Counted from the stretch's first letter, positions 53,853-62,198 are shown. The stretch: 64,000 nt of DNA from Ignavibacteria bacterium (GCA_016707005.1 JADJIQ010000001.1:60001-124000), one strand, 5' to 3'. Made by a program: numbers and translations. The notes: generated by a model not told the origin, from the sequence alone.

Positions 53853-56021
53853 TTAGAGATCGAACCGATCAAGGTTCATCACCTTATTCCATGCAGCAAC
53901 GAAGTCGTGTACAAACTTCTCTGCCGCATCATCACTTGCGTATACCTCTGCAAGTGCGCGGAGTTCGGAGTTTGAACCGAACACAAGGTCTGCACGAGTT
54001 CCTGTCCAACGAACAGCACCGGTCTTGCGATCGACGCCTTCATAGATACCCTTCTGCGAGGTTGTGCGCCATTCCGTTGCCATGTCCAGCAGGTTTACAA
54101 AGAAGTCGTTGGTGAGACTTCCTGCACGCTGCGTAAGGATGCCATGCGTAGAACCATTCACCGTAACGTTCAGTGCACGGAGTCCGCCAACAAGCACGGT
54201 CATCTCCGGAGCCGTAAGCGTAAGCAGCTGTGCCTTGTCTACAAGGAGTTCCTCGGCGGCCGCGGTCACTTCCGACGCAACGTAATTCCTGAACCCATCA
54301 GCGCGAGGTTCGAGAACGCCAAAGGATTCAACATCCGTTTGCTCCTGTGTTGCATCAACTCTGCCAGGTGTGAACGGCACTACGATGGAATGTCCTGCTG
54401 CCTTTGCTGCATCTTCCACAGCAACACATCCACCAAGGACGATGAGGTCTGCCAGTGAGATCGTTGAGGTAGAACGGATCTTCTCTAGTGCAGAGAGTAC
54501 AGCAGCGAGTTTCTGTGGTTGGTTTACTTCCCAATCCTTCTGAGGTGCAAGACGAATACGTGCGCCATTGGCTCCACCACGCATATCAGAGCCGCGGAAG
54601 GTTGAGGCAGATGCCCATGCCGTTGTGGCGAGATCCGTTGATGAGATGCCTGAAGCACGGATGGCCGACTTCAGTTGTGCGATCTCTGCTTCAGAAACTG
54701 GCGCATGGTCAGCAGCGGGTAGCGGATCTTGCCAGATGAGTTCTTCAGCTGGGACTTCCGGACCGAGGTAGCGTGCGCGTGGCCCCATATCGCGGTGTGT
54801 CAGTTTGAACCACGCACGTGAGAAGGCGTCGGCAAATGCCTTCGGATCGTTAAGGAACCGTCGCGAGATCTGCTCATAGATCGGATCGAAGCGCAGCGAA
54901 AGATCCGCCGTTGTCATCATTGGACGGTGTTTCTTTGTCGGGTCATGAGCATCCGGGATCATGTCTTGTTCTTCCACGTCCTTCGCAAACCATTGCCAAG
55001 CACCGGCCGGACTCTTTCCAAGTTCCCATTCATACTTGAACAACATTTCAAAGTAGCCGTTGTCCCATGTTGTTGGGTTTGGCTTCCACGCGCCTTCAAT
55101 GCCACTCGTGATCGTATCTCCGCCCTTGCCTGTGCCCATGGAGTTGCGCCATCCCAATCCCATCTCTTCTAGTGGTGCACCTTCCGGTTCTCTGCCTAGA
55201 TGCGACTCCAGACCTGCACCGTGCGCCTTACCAAAGGTGTGTCCGCCTGCAACCAGGGCAACTGTCTCTTCATCATTCATCGCCATACGTTTGAACGTTT
55301 CGCGAACGTCCTTGCCTGATGCTACTGGGTCGGGGTTACCATTCGGACCTTGTGGGTTCACATAGATCAGACCCATTTGCACTGCTGCAAGGGGGCTCTC
55401 CAGTTCCCGATCTCCGGTATACCGCTTATCGCCAAGCCATTCAGCTTCTGCGCCCCAGTAGATGTCTTCTTCCGGTTCCCAGATATCGGCACGTCCGCCG
55501 CCAAAACCGAACGTGGGAAGCCCCATTGATTCAATCGCGACATTGCCGGCCAGGATCATAAGGTCGGCCCAGGAGATCTTCTTCCCGTACTTCTTCTTGA
55601 TCGGCCAGAGGAGTCGACGAGCCTTATCCAAGTTCCCGTTATCCGGCCAGCTATTCAGTGGAGCAAACCGTTGATTGCCAGTGCCGCCGCCGCCACGTCC
55701 ATCGAACGTGCGATACGTACCTGCGGCATGCCATGCCATGCGGATGAAGAGTCCACCATAGTGTCCCCAATCCGCCGGCCACCAGTCTTGCGAATCCGTC
55801 ATCAGCGCGCGGAGGTCATTCTTCAGTGCTGCATAGTCCAGCGACTTGAATTCCTCTGCATACGAAAACCGCTCATCCATTGGGTTGGACAGCGCGGAGT
55901 GCTGTCGGAGGATGTTCACTTTCAATTGGTTGGGCCACCAATCACGATTACGTGTACCTGACCCTGCACCTTGTTTAACTGCGCCACCATGATAGGGGCA
56001 TTGTTCAGAATTCGTATCCAT
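53853..56021 (-). CDS. katG: Catalase-peroxidase
   Basis: A 722-residue bifunctional heme enzyme that removes hydrogen peroxide. Distal residues Arg94, Trp97, His98 (FIRMAWHAAGTYR), proximal His261 (GGHTFGKAHG), and the covalent Trp97-Tyr220-Met246 adduct residues are all present. The second half is the degenerate repeat domain. Full length. It converges with the nucleotidyltransferase gene. A palindrome overlapping a -7-like element lies just upstream. Confidence 0.96.
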   Translation of the reverse strand: MDTNSEQCPYHGGAVKQGAGSGTRNRDWWPNQLKVNILRQHSALSNPMDERFSYAEEFKSLDYAALKNDLRALMTDSQDWWPADWGHYGGLFIRMAWHAAGTYRTFDGRGGGGTGNQRFAPLNSWPDNGNLDKARRLLWPIKKKYGKKISWADLMILAGNVAIESMGLPTFGFGGGRADIWEPEEDIYWGAEAEWLGDKRYTGDRELESPLAAVQMGLIYVNPQGPNGNPDPVASGKDVRETFKRMAMNDEETVALVAGGHTFGKAHGAGLESHLGREPEGAPLEEMGLGWRNSMGTGKGGDTITSGIEGAWKPNPTTWDNGYFEMLFKYEWELGKSPAGAWQWFAKDVEEQDMIPDAHDPTKKHRPMMTTADLSLRFDPIYEQISRRFLNDPKAFADAFSRAWFKLTHRDMGPRARYLGPEVPAEELIWQDPLPAADHAPVSEAEIAQLKSAIRASGISSTDLATTAWASASTFRGSDMRGGANGARIRLAPQKDWEVNQPQKLAAVLSALEKIRSTSTISLADLIVLGGCVAVEDAAKAAGHSIVVPFTPGRVDATQEQTDVESFGVLEPRADGFRNYVASEVTAAAEELLVDKAQLLTLTAPEMTVLVGGLRALNVTVNGSTHGILTQRAGSLTNDFFVNLLDMATEWRTTSQKGIYEGVDRKTGAVRWTGTRADLVFGSNSELRALAEVYASDDAAEKFVHDFVAAWNKVMNLDRFDL

Positions 56022-56036
56022 AGGGCATCACATTCG

Positions 56037-56060
56037 TTTGTGTTGATAATCACAAAATTA
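56037..56060 (-). promoter_or_regulatory. katG promoter with overlapping palindrome
   Basis: TAATTTTG on the minus strand (56060-56053) fits the TAnnTTTG element. TTTGTG-N8-CACAAA (56037-56056) is a perfect inverted repeat of CRP-like spacing (TGTG-N8-CACA), overlaps the element and the likely start of transcription, and ends 16 bases before the ATG. A bound protein there would repress. Confidence 0.4.
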
Positions 56061-56257
56061 CGACAAAGCACCTGACGGCTGGAGAACAATACCAGTAGGG
56101 GGCGAGTTCCAATGGGCAGGGCGAAGGGGCGAAGGGGCGAAGAGGCAGTCGTCATCCCGAGCGGGGCCTGTCCTGCCGAAGGGAGGATCGAGGGACAGGG
56201 CGAAGCCGTGGGACCTCAGCTCTCCCCCGACCCCTCTCGCACGCTTCGCTCGAGAGG
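56061..56257. other. Repeat-rich intergenic region
   Basis: No gene. GAAGGGGC units (56121-56143), a diverged TCATCCCGAG-type repeat (56152 onward), and CCCCTCTCG/CGAGAGGGG inverted arms (56230-56259). Confidence 0.7.
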
Positions 56258-56268
56258 GGAGCCGGTAC
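56216..56268 (+). repeat. CCCTCTCG hairpin repeat, copy 1
   Basis: CTCAGCTCTCCCCCGACCCC, then a stem CCCTCTCG / CGAGAGGG. A second, nearly identical copy is at 56521-56573 in the same orientation. Confidence 0.8.
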
Positions 56269-56450
56269 GTGTGGTGAGGTCATGACGTCACTACGTCATA
56301 ATGTCATTTCGTCATGTCGTTAGGTCCCTCGTCGCTCGCCTGGATTGTTTGCTAGAGAAACGCGAGCACCATCATAGATGGTGCTCGCGTTTCTTCATTT
56401 GACACACGGCGGATTCAGCGTCATCCCGAGCGGAGCGAGGGATCTCGTTC
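56258..56450 (+). repeat. Long direct repeat, copy 1
   Basis: Contains GAGCCGGTACGT, an 8-bp-phased GTCA array (56279-56318), GTCGTTAGGTCCCTCGTCGC, CCTGGATTGTTTGCTAGA, a 17-pair perfect hairpin (GAAACGCGAGCACCATC-ATA-GATGGTGCTCGCGTTTC, 56357-56393) and a TCATCCCGAGCGGAGCGAGG end. Matches copy 2 at 61110-61353, which carries about 50 extra bases. Confidence 0.9.
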
Positions 56451-56520
56451 GACAATTCAGGGAGCAGCGTCATCCAGAGCGGAGTCGAGGGACGCCGTCT
56501 TCCCGACCGAAGCCAAGGGT

Positions 56521-56573
56521 CCTCAGCTCACCCCCGACCCCTCTCGCACGCTTCGCTCGAGAGGGGAGCCGGT
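56521..56573 (+). repeat. CCCTCTCG hairpin repeat, copy 2
   Basis: Repeats 56216-56268 with a few changes. Confidence 0.8.
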
Positions 56574-56979
56574 GCGTATCAACTGTGTAACAACCACCCA
56601 ATCAATCAATTGGATTCAGAAACTGATCTTCGCTATTTTCAGAAAGACACCCGAGTTGCACACCCATTTTAACAACCAGGCCTATCTACACATCCGCAGT
56701 CCATTCGATGACTTATAAACTCAATCACCCGAGTTATTGAAGGCACTAGAAGCACCTAATCGAACGATAGGTGGGTGTTTAGTTTGTTGAGTGAGGGGTC
56801 AAGGGGAGTTAGTGGCAAGTTCATTTGACCTCACTCCAGAAGCGGACAGGCTGTTGTTTCGACAATGCACAAGGAAAAATCTTGATTGTAGCGACCAATG
56901 AAGAGAAGATAAGTGAAGACCAGAGACCACCTACAAAACCTGGCGATATTGAAAAGCCAAATGAGCAGGGAGTAGCTAT
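56574..56979. other. Intergenic region without confident genes
   Basis: No gene recognised. An open frame just before the next gene (about 56884-56982) reads ATNEEKISEDQRPPTKPGD and ends at the TGA that overlaps the next ATG; its acidic, Pro-rich look resembles a protein tail, so it could be the remnant of a lost gene. Confidence 0.4.
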
Positions 56980-58068
56980 ATGAAAACTGTAATGAACACA
57001 ATCATTGTGCTAACCTGCATTATGGTTAACAACATTAATGGACATGGTGAAGAAGAAACTACTATCGTTTCAGGAATCAACCGATTCCAAGATTCAGATG
57101 TTACTCATTGTCTGAAAACAAACATTTATGATTGTGACACAGTCTATTCTTTTGATACCAGACCAAATCCTAGTGGGTTGACGTGGGATGGTCAAAATTT
57201 GTGGTTTGTTGGTACTTCTTACATATATAAAGTGAGTACTACAGGAATGTATCTTGATTCTATTATCAATCCAGCTTCAAGCAGAGATTATAGAAACGGA
57301 GACCTAGTATATGATGGTATGAATTTATGGTATGCAGATGAAGAGTCAGCCAAATTGTTTAAGATAAATCCAGCAAATGGTGATGTTTTGCAGCAAGTTG
57401 ATTTGCCATCCTTTGGTCAAGTTGACCAAAATGGTTGGGGATTAGCATGGGACGGTATAAATATCTGGCATAGCCAATATGAACCACCGAGATTGTACAA
57501 ATTAAACGGTACTAATGGAAGTGTTGTTGATTCACTTATAACAGCGTCAGGTGTTCTTGGTTTAGAATGGATAGATGGAAATCTTTACGGCACAAATGCT
57601 CTTTATCGTAGTAGAAATGGTACGCAATTGTATAAAATTGATTCACAGACTGGGGCATTTCAAGATTCTACGCCTTGGTGTATTCCACATTCACTTGGCT
57701 TGACTTGGGACGGCAGTTCTCTTTGGAATATAAGTGGGTCGGAATCAGTTTATGGAGGTCGTACCGGAGGAAAACAAAAAATATATCGAGTAAATTCTGG
57801 GATAATATCTTCCGTCAATGAGCATTCAACTATTGATAGATCTATAGAAATATTTCCAAATCCGACAACTGCAAGCATTTCAGTAAGAGGAGAAAACATT
57901 GAAACAATCGAAATCTTCAATGTGCTCGGAGAAAAGACATATACAACGTCAGTATATAATGATCAAACGTTAGAAGAAATAGACCTTACTGCCTTTCCCA
58001 AAGGTACTTGTTTCGTAAAGATTTATGACGGGAAGAAGACTTATACGAAGATAGTAGTGATACAGTGA
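56980..58068 (+). CDS. T9SS-secreted beta-propeller, acquired
   Basis: A 362-residue exported protein: signal segment (MNTIIVLTCIMVNNINGHG), about six propeller blades marked by repeated LTWDGQNLWFVG, LVYDGMNLWYAD, LAWDGINIWHS and LTWDGSSLWNI, and a T9SS tail (IEIFPNPTTASISVRG to the end). Strongly AT-rich compared with the core genes, so it was probably acquired from another Bacteroidota member. Function unknown. Confidence 0.8.
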   Translation: MKTVMNTIIVLTCIMVNNINGHGEEETTIVSGINRFQDSDVTHCLKTNIYDCDTVYSFDTRPNPSGLTWDGQNLWFVGTSYIYKVSTTGMYLDSIINPASSRDYRNGDLVYDGMNLWYADEESAKLFKINPANGDVLQQVDLPSFGQVDQNGWGLAWDGINIWHSQYEPPRLYKLNGTNGSVVDSLITASGVLGLEWIDGNLYGTNALYRSRNGTQLYKIDSQTGAFQDSTPWCIPHSLGLTWDGSSLWNISGSESVYGGRTGGKQKIYRVNSGIISSVNEHSTIDRSIEIFPNPTTASISVRGENIETIEIFNVLGEKTYTTSVYNDQTLEEIDLTAFPKGTCFVKIYDGKKTYTKIVVIQ

Positions 58069-58193
58069 TCTCCCCCCCCCTCCCCCTTTATTTATTGAGT
58101 TGGCAGAGAATCAATGACCTCACCACTTCACTATTAAAAGGTCCCGTCGTTCATACCCTTGCACTTGGTGTGCTAGCTAAATGAACTGAGCGT

Positions 58194-58243
58194 CTACGCC
58201 TCATTTATCACACCCGAGGGAGCATGTGAGTATGAAGGCGTAG
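58194..58243. repeat. Bulged inverted repeat in an intergenic gap
   Basis: CTACGCC-TCAT (58194-58204) pairs with ATGA-AGGCGTAG (58232-58243) with one bulged base; inside, TCACA pairs with TGTGA. The 243-base gap 58069-58311 also holds a C-rich tract just after the stop of the propeller gene. No T run follows, so it is not a plain terminator. Confidence 0.6.
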
Positions 58244-58311
58244 TCCGTGCTAAATTCGCTGCATTGTGAAAAACAGTCTGGATTGATCAACCAACGGGGC
58301 ACGAGATTCTC

Positions 58312-58770
58312 ATGAAGAAGACAACGTTCAACATCAACATTGATGCTCCGGCTGATAAAGTCTATGATGTTATGCTGGGCATCAGCAACAAAGCAACGTA
58401 TGAGCAATGGACTGCCCCTTTCAATCCGACATCTAGCTATGAAGGAAGTTGGACCAAGGGAAGCAAGATCCTGTTTGTTGGAACAGATGAGAATGGTGAA
58501 AAGGGAGGTGTGGTTTCCAGAATAGCCGAGATCACGCCGAACAAGTTTGTGTCGATTCAACACTACGGACTTGTGAAGGCCGAGGTGGAGATAACAGAAG
58601 GTCCAGAGGTAGAGAAGTGGGCCAATGGATATGAAAACTATACCTTCGAAGAATGTAACGGGGCTACTGTTGTCACGGTGGACCTTGACATTACAGAAGA
58701 CTTTACGGATTATATGAATGAGACGTATCCTAAAGCGCTCAGCACATTGAAAGAGATGTGTGAAAGGTAA
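58312..58770 (+). CDS. SRPBCC/AHSA1-like protein
   Basis: A 152-residue START-like beta-barrel (FNINIDAPADKVYDVML, ATYEQWTAPFNPTSSYEGSW, FVSIQHYGLV, FTDYMNETYPKALSTLKEMCER). Small-molecule-binding family of unknown ligand. Single-gene cassette-like placement among unrelated small genes. Confidence 0.75.
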   Translation: MKKTTFNINIDAPADKVYDVMLGISNKATYEQWTAPFNPTSSYEGSWTKGSKILFVGTDENGEKGGVVSRIAEITPNKFVSIQHYGLVKAEVEITEGPEVEKWANGYENYTFEECNGATVVTVDLDITEDFTDYMNETYPKALSTLKEMCER

Positions 58771-58844
58771 AAGGTGACCTCAACGTCACGATGCATGCTA
58801 ATATGGAATCACCAGTATAGGAACGCCGGTGCCCAGGCCTTGGA

Positions 58845-59426
58845 GTGAAATCAAAAGTGAATGACCCTTCCAGAAAAGTGAGATATCACATTGAAACGGA
58901 AAGACTGATTCTTCGAGAGTTGCGAGATAGCGACTTGAAGGATTGGTTCGAAATGGATTCAGATCCTGAGGTCCATAGGTATCTAGGAAATCAACCGGTA
59001 AACGATATCGAGCAAATTGAAGGCGCTTTTCAATCTATACGTCAGCAGTATGAAAGTAATGGAATTGGACGCTGGGCAACTGTTGAAAAATCGTCTGGGA
59101 AGTTCATTGGTTGGAGTGGTTTGAAGCTTGTCAGAGAAGTGGAAAACAACCATATCGACTACTATGATGTGGGCTATCGTCTGAACCCGAAATACTGGGG
59201 TAAAGGATATGCAACCGAATCTTGTAGAGCTGCATTGGACTTTGGTTTTACTACCTTGAACGTCCTTGAGATCATTGGAAGTGTTCATGAAGAGAACAAA
59301 GCATCCAGAAGTGTACTGGAAAAGTGCGGTTTACGATTTGTTGAACAGTTCATGTGGAATGATGTTCGATGCGACTGGATGAAGATCACACGGGAAGAGT
59401 GGCAGATGCAGAGGACGCTCCTGTAG
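58845..59426 (+). CDS. GNAT acetyltransferase (RimJ/RimL-like)
   Basis: A 193-residue acetyltransferase: TERLILRELRDSDLKDWFEM, GYRLNPKYWGKGYATESCRAAL (acetyl-CoA-binding loop) and NKASRSVLEKCGLRFVE are typical. Substrate unknown (protein N-terminus, antibiotic or small molecule). GTG 58845 is the outermost start; GTG 58857, with GGAG eleven bases upstream, is an equally possible start. The stop is followed at once by the 23-bp motif. Confidence 0.8.
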   Translation: MKSKVNDPSRKVRYHIETERLILRELRDSDLKDWFEMDSDPEVHRYLGNQPVNDIEQIEGAFQSIRQQYESNGIGRWATVEKSSGKFIGWSGLKLVREVENNHIDYYDVGYRLNPKYWGKGYATESCRAALDFGFTTLNVLEIIGSVHEENKASRSVLEKCGLRFVEQFMWNDVRCDWMKITREEWQMQRTLL

Positions 59427-59427
59427 C

Positions 59428-59450
59428 CTGAAATGATCACGTTCTGCTAG
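59428..59450 (+). repeat. 23-bp motif CTGAAAT-N7-GTTCTGCTAG, copy 1
   Basis: Follows the acetyltransferase stop. Copies 2 and 3 are at 61070-61092 and 62172-62194. Confidence 0.7.
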
Positions 59451-59485
59451 TGTTATTCCTCCGACAGACAAGTGGGGCCGTGTTT

Positions 59486-59517
59486 GTCATTGCGTCACTC
59501 CGTCATTCCGTCACTTC
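59486..59517 (+). repeat. GTCA octad array
   Basis: Four units in exact 8-base phase: GTCATTGC, GTCACTCC, GTCATTCC, GTCACTTC. Confidence 0.85.
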
Positions 59518-59585
59518 TTGTTCGGGCTATATTGCAGGGTCTCAGGCTAGGCCATAATGACACAAACCAAGGCATGTACTCCGCC

Positions 59586-60146
59586 ATGAAAAACATCGAC
59601 AAGCAGAGTTTAGAGAAAGCCTACCAGCTGTTTGAAACAGGTGATATTGAGAGGATGGAGGTCGGCAGTACGAAGGGGCTTCTGCAGATTCATCAGTATC
59701 TGTTCGACGGTCTGTATGACTTTGCGGGGCAGGTACGAACCTCGAACATCGCTAAGGGCGGATTTCGCTTTGCCACCGCGTTGTATCTCAAGGAAGCCTT
59801 GGAGAAAATCGAAGTGATGCCCCAGACAACGTTTGAAGAGATCATTGTCAAGTATGTGGAGATGAACATTGCTCATCCGTTCCTAGAGGGAAACGGTAGG
59901 ACCATGCGAATCTGGCTGGACATGATCCTCAAGAAACAACTGAGGAAGGTCGTGAACTGGCAGCTCGTAAGCAAGGACCTCTATTTGCAGGCCATGGAGC
60001 GAAGCCCAATCAATATGCTAGAGCTGAAGACCCTTCTCGCCGACAAACTGACGGATGATGTAGACAACCGTGAGATCATCTTCAAAGGCATCGAGCAATC
60101 ATACTACTATGAAGGGTATGAAAAGGGTAGTGACGATCAGGAGTGA
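59586..60146 (+). CDS. fic: Fic protein adenylyltransferase, class III
   Basis: A 186-residue Fic protein. The catalytic motif is HPFLEGNGRTMR with His97; the C-terminal helix has the inhibitory motif S172-YYY-E176-G177, placing it in class III, in which oligomer formation represses AMPylation. The chain, including the tail GIEQSYYYEGYEKG, closely resembles the Neisseria Fic protein as I recall it, known to modify DNA gyrase in related systems. It lies alone, without an antitoxin gene, in an acquired region. Confidence 0.88.
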   Translation: MKNIDKQSLEKAYQLFETGDIERMEVGSTKGLLQIHQYLFDGLYDFAGQVRTSNIAKGGFRFATALYLKEALEKIEVMPQTTFEEIIVKYVEMNIAHPFLEGNGRTMRIWLDMILKKQLRKVVNWQLVSKDLYLQAMERSPINMLELKTLLADKLTDDVDNREIIFKGIEQSYYYEGYEKGSDDQE

Positions 60147-60202
60147 TTAGAGCTGAAAGGCATTAACTATTAGCAGCATTACAACCACAAACCGACAACC
60201 AG

Positions 60203-61027
60203 ATGAAAAGTATTCTCCTCTTGATGTTGGCACTGACGCAGATCTCCGTTCACGGTCAGACAACTGACGGGTTTACGTTCAGGATCCAGTACAAACCAGA
60301 AACAACGTATACCCAGACGATGGAACAGTCCTCCCATTCGGACATTAAGTATTCGGGCTCCAAGGAATTCCTTCAAGTGCTGAAGAACAAGGGAGTGCAG
60401 AATCCGACCGTTACGAATAAGGTGTCAACAACCGAGTCTGTAGTCAAGACTGGAAAAGTAACCGATGGGGCACAGTATCCTCTGACCATTGAGTTTGTGA
60501 AGTCAACAAGCAGTGATGGGAAGAACATCATCCCCAACGGAACAGTTATCTATGGTCGTGTATCGAGTGGTGCAATGCCTACGCTCGACTCCGTGGTATC
60601 GAGCGGATTAGAGGAGGGGTACAAGAAGACCCTTCTACAGGCAATGCAAAACACTTTTTCACAGCTTTCATTTCCCGAGAAGAAGATCAAGGTTGGTGAG
60701 AGTTTCTCAATAGAGTCGCCACTCTCGATTCCTGTGGCCGGCGTGACCATTGAGATGACGATCACGACAACCTATACGTTGGTGAGTGTTACGAACGGGA
60801 TCGCCAACATCAACGTGTCGCAGGCATATAAAATGAAGGCGAATGTGTCGAAGTACTCAATCAACGCCACAGGCAGTGGAAAAGGCAAGATGCTATATGA
60901 TGATTCCATAGGTGCCATGATCAGGTATACCATGGACACGGAAATGACGGCTGATATGAAGCTAGAACAGTACGATCTGTCTATACGTTCAAATATCAGC
61001 GTGATTCAAACGACGTCCGTACAGTGA
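60203..61027 (+). CDS. Secreted protein, DUF6263-like
   Basis: A 274-residue protein with a signal peptide (ILLLMLALTQISVHGQ) and a beta-rich body with the pattern of an envelope family often called DUF6263 (FRIQYKPETTYTQTMEQ, FPEKKIKVGESFSIESPL, YDDSIGAMIRYTMDTEMTADM). Function unknown; periplasmic or outer-membrane-associated. Family assignment from memory, moderate. Confidence 0.6.
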   Translation: MKSILLLMLALTQISVHGQTTDGFTFRIQYKPETTYTQTMEQSSHSDIKYSGSKEFLQVLKNKGVQNPTVTNKVSTTESVVKTGKVTDGAQYPLTIEFVKSTSSDGKNIIPNGTVIYGRVSSGAMPTLDSVVSSGLEEGYKKTLLQAMQNTFSQLSFPEKKIKVGESFSIESPLSIPVAGVTIEMTITTTYTLVSVTNGIANINVSQAYKMKANVSKYSINATGSGKGKMLYDDSIGAMIRYTMDTEMTADMKLEQYDLSIRSNISVIQTTSVQ

Positions 61028-61069
61028 CCGGGTCAACCTACGTATCACGTAGATCGGAAAAAGAACGGT

Positions 61070-61092
61070 CTGAAATTGTCCTGTTCTGCTAG
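61070..61092 (+). repeat. 23-bp motif CTGAAAT-N7-GTTCTGCTAG, copy 2
   Basis: Forty-two bases after the stop of the DUF6263-like gene. See 59428. Confidence 0.7.
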
Positions 61093-61109
61093 TCATCGTC
61101 CTTCGTCTG

Positions 61110-61353
61110 AATGGAGCCGGTACGTATAGTGAGGTCATGATGTCATAACGTCACAATGTCATAACGTCATGTCGTTAGGTCCCTCGTCGCTTCGGGCGAG
61201 GCGGGGCCTCGCCCCTACGCTCCTCGGGATGACGCTGCTCACCTGGATTGTTTGCTAGAGAAACGCGAGCACCATCATGTATGGTGCTCGCGTTTCTTCA
61301 TATGAGACACAGCGGTAGCAGCGTCATCCCGAGCGGAGCGAGGGACCTCGTTC
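61110..61353 (+). repeat. Long direct repeat, copy 2
   Basis: Matches 56258-56450 in the same orientation, including a GTCA octad array (61134-61173), the CCTGGATTGTTTGCTAGA segment and the long hairpin (61260-61296). Compared with copy 1 it has about 50 extra bases (61191-61241) that include the GGGCGAGGC/GCCTCGCCC hairpin also found at 30833-30853. Confidence 0.9.
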
Positions 61354-61363
61354 AAACCGACAC

Positions 61364-61449
61364 AAGTCATTTGACGCTAGAACGGATCGATCAATTGCTA
61401 AATTCACGACAACGAGATCAACCTACCTGTCTATGAAAGCGGGGGAAGA
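61364..61449 (+). mobile_element. IS3 end fragment
   Basis: Matches the right end of the IS at 50761-52020: the last codons (RQRDQPTCL versus QQRDQPTCL) and the terminal CTGTCTATGAAAGCGGGG. It diverges before that, so it is a remnant of a related element. It ends six bases before the next gene. Confidence 0.8.
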
Positions 61450-61455
61450 TTGCAA

Positions 61456-62163
61456 ATGCAGATCGATACGACCTTTAACGTTTATACTGACGCAAGAGGT
61501 GGCGACCCAGACAGCACGAGCCCAACGTTGCGGCGATACCACAAGATGTTGTGGAGTAAACCCCTTCCAAATGGAAGGGCCTTTGAGCTGCACGACAACA
61601 AAGAGGGGGCATATCTCTATCATGATTCACAACTCGGGCAGTATCGTCTAGGAAGCGACGCAATAACACACTCCTATAGAAATCAGACGCGAAAGCAATG
61701 GCTTGTAAGGCAGATACCACGTGAAGTAGACGAACTGTTTGACATAGGATCAACAATCGGTGCCTACACGCTGTTCCCAAACAATAGAATTGACGATACG
61801 TCTACTATAAATCAAGCACGAGGTGTAAATAGTCTCATTGACGATAGATTCGACTTGACTCTAGAGTGCATTCGCTTGTTTTACTTTGGACAACAAAGCC
61901 CGTTATATGATACACTTGCGCGATACAGCAGCTTCTTTGAATTGTTTGGAAGCTTTAACGGCTATTACAAATTCTTTTTGCTTGACGACCTTATCGACGA
62001 GAACGATACCATACGATTCTACCTACCATTTGACAACTTCCGAACCAAGCCGGCATTTGCGGATGTTGATGAGTACATGATGTATAAACATGCAGTGACA
62101 AGATTCATCGAATCAAGAAACAAAAGAATCAACGAATACGCCGATAGAGCTGCAGGAGCCTAA
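61456..62163 (+). CDS. DUF6994-like hypothetical protein
   Basis: A 235-residue soluble protein with no signal peptide: TFNVYTDARGGDPDSTSPTL, KPLPNGRAFELHD, RFDLTLECIRLFYFGQQSPL and IESRNKRINEYADR match my memory of DUF6994 proteins; function unknown. ATG 61456 is preceded by GCGGGGGAAG, and that ribosome binding site is the terminal repeat of the IS fragment. Likely acquired. Confidence 0.65.
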   Translation: MQIDTTFNVYTDARGGDPDSTSPTLRRYHKMLWSKPLPNGRAFELHDNKEGAYLYHDSQLGQYRLGSDAITHSYRNQTRKQWLVRQIPREVDELFDIGSTIGAYTLFPNNRIDDTSTINQARGVNSLIDDRFDLTLECIRLFYFGQQSPLYDTLARYSSFFELFGSFNGYYKFFLLDDLIDENDTIRFYLPFDNFRTKPAFADVDEYMMYKHAVTRFIESRNKRINEYADRAAGA

Positions 62164-62171
62164 GTCTCAAC

Positions 62172-62194
62172 TTGAAATGGTATTGTTCTGCTAG
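62172..62194 (+). repeat. 23-bp motif TTGAAAT-N7-GTTCTGCTAG, copy 3
   Basis: Eight bases after the stop of the DUF6994-like gene. See 59428. Confidence 0.7.
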
Positions 62195-62198
62195 ACAC

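Noticed and set aside
58071..58085. C-rich tract after the propeller gene as a functional element
   Set aside because: A lone homopolymer-like tract; likely mutational or a sequencing artefact, no partner sequence seen.
61248..61436. Small open frame across the second long repeat
   Set aside because: It consists of the hairpin, the TCATCCCGAG repeat and the IS fragment, so it is not a gene.
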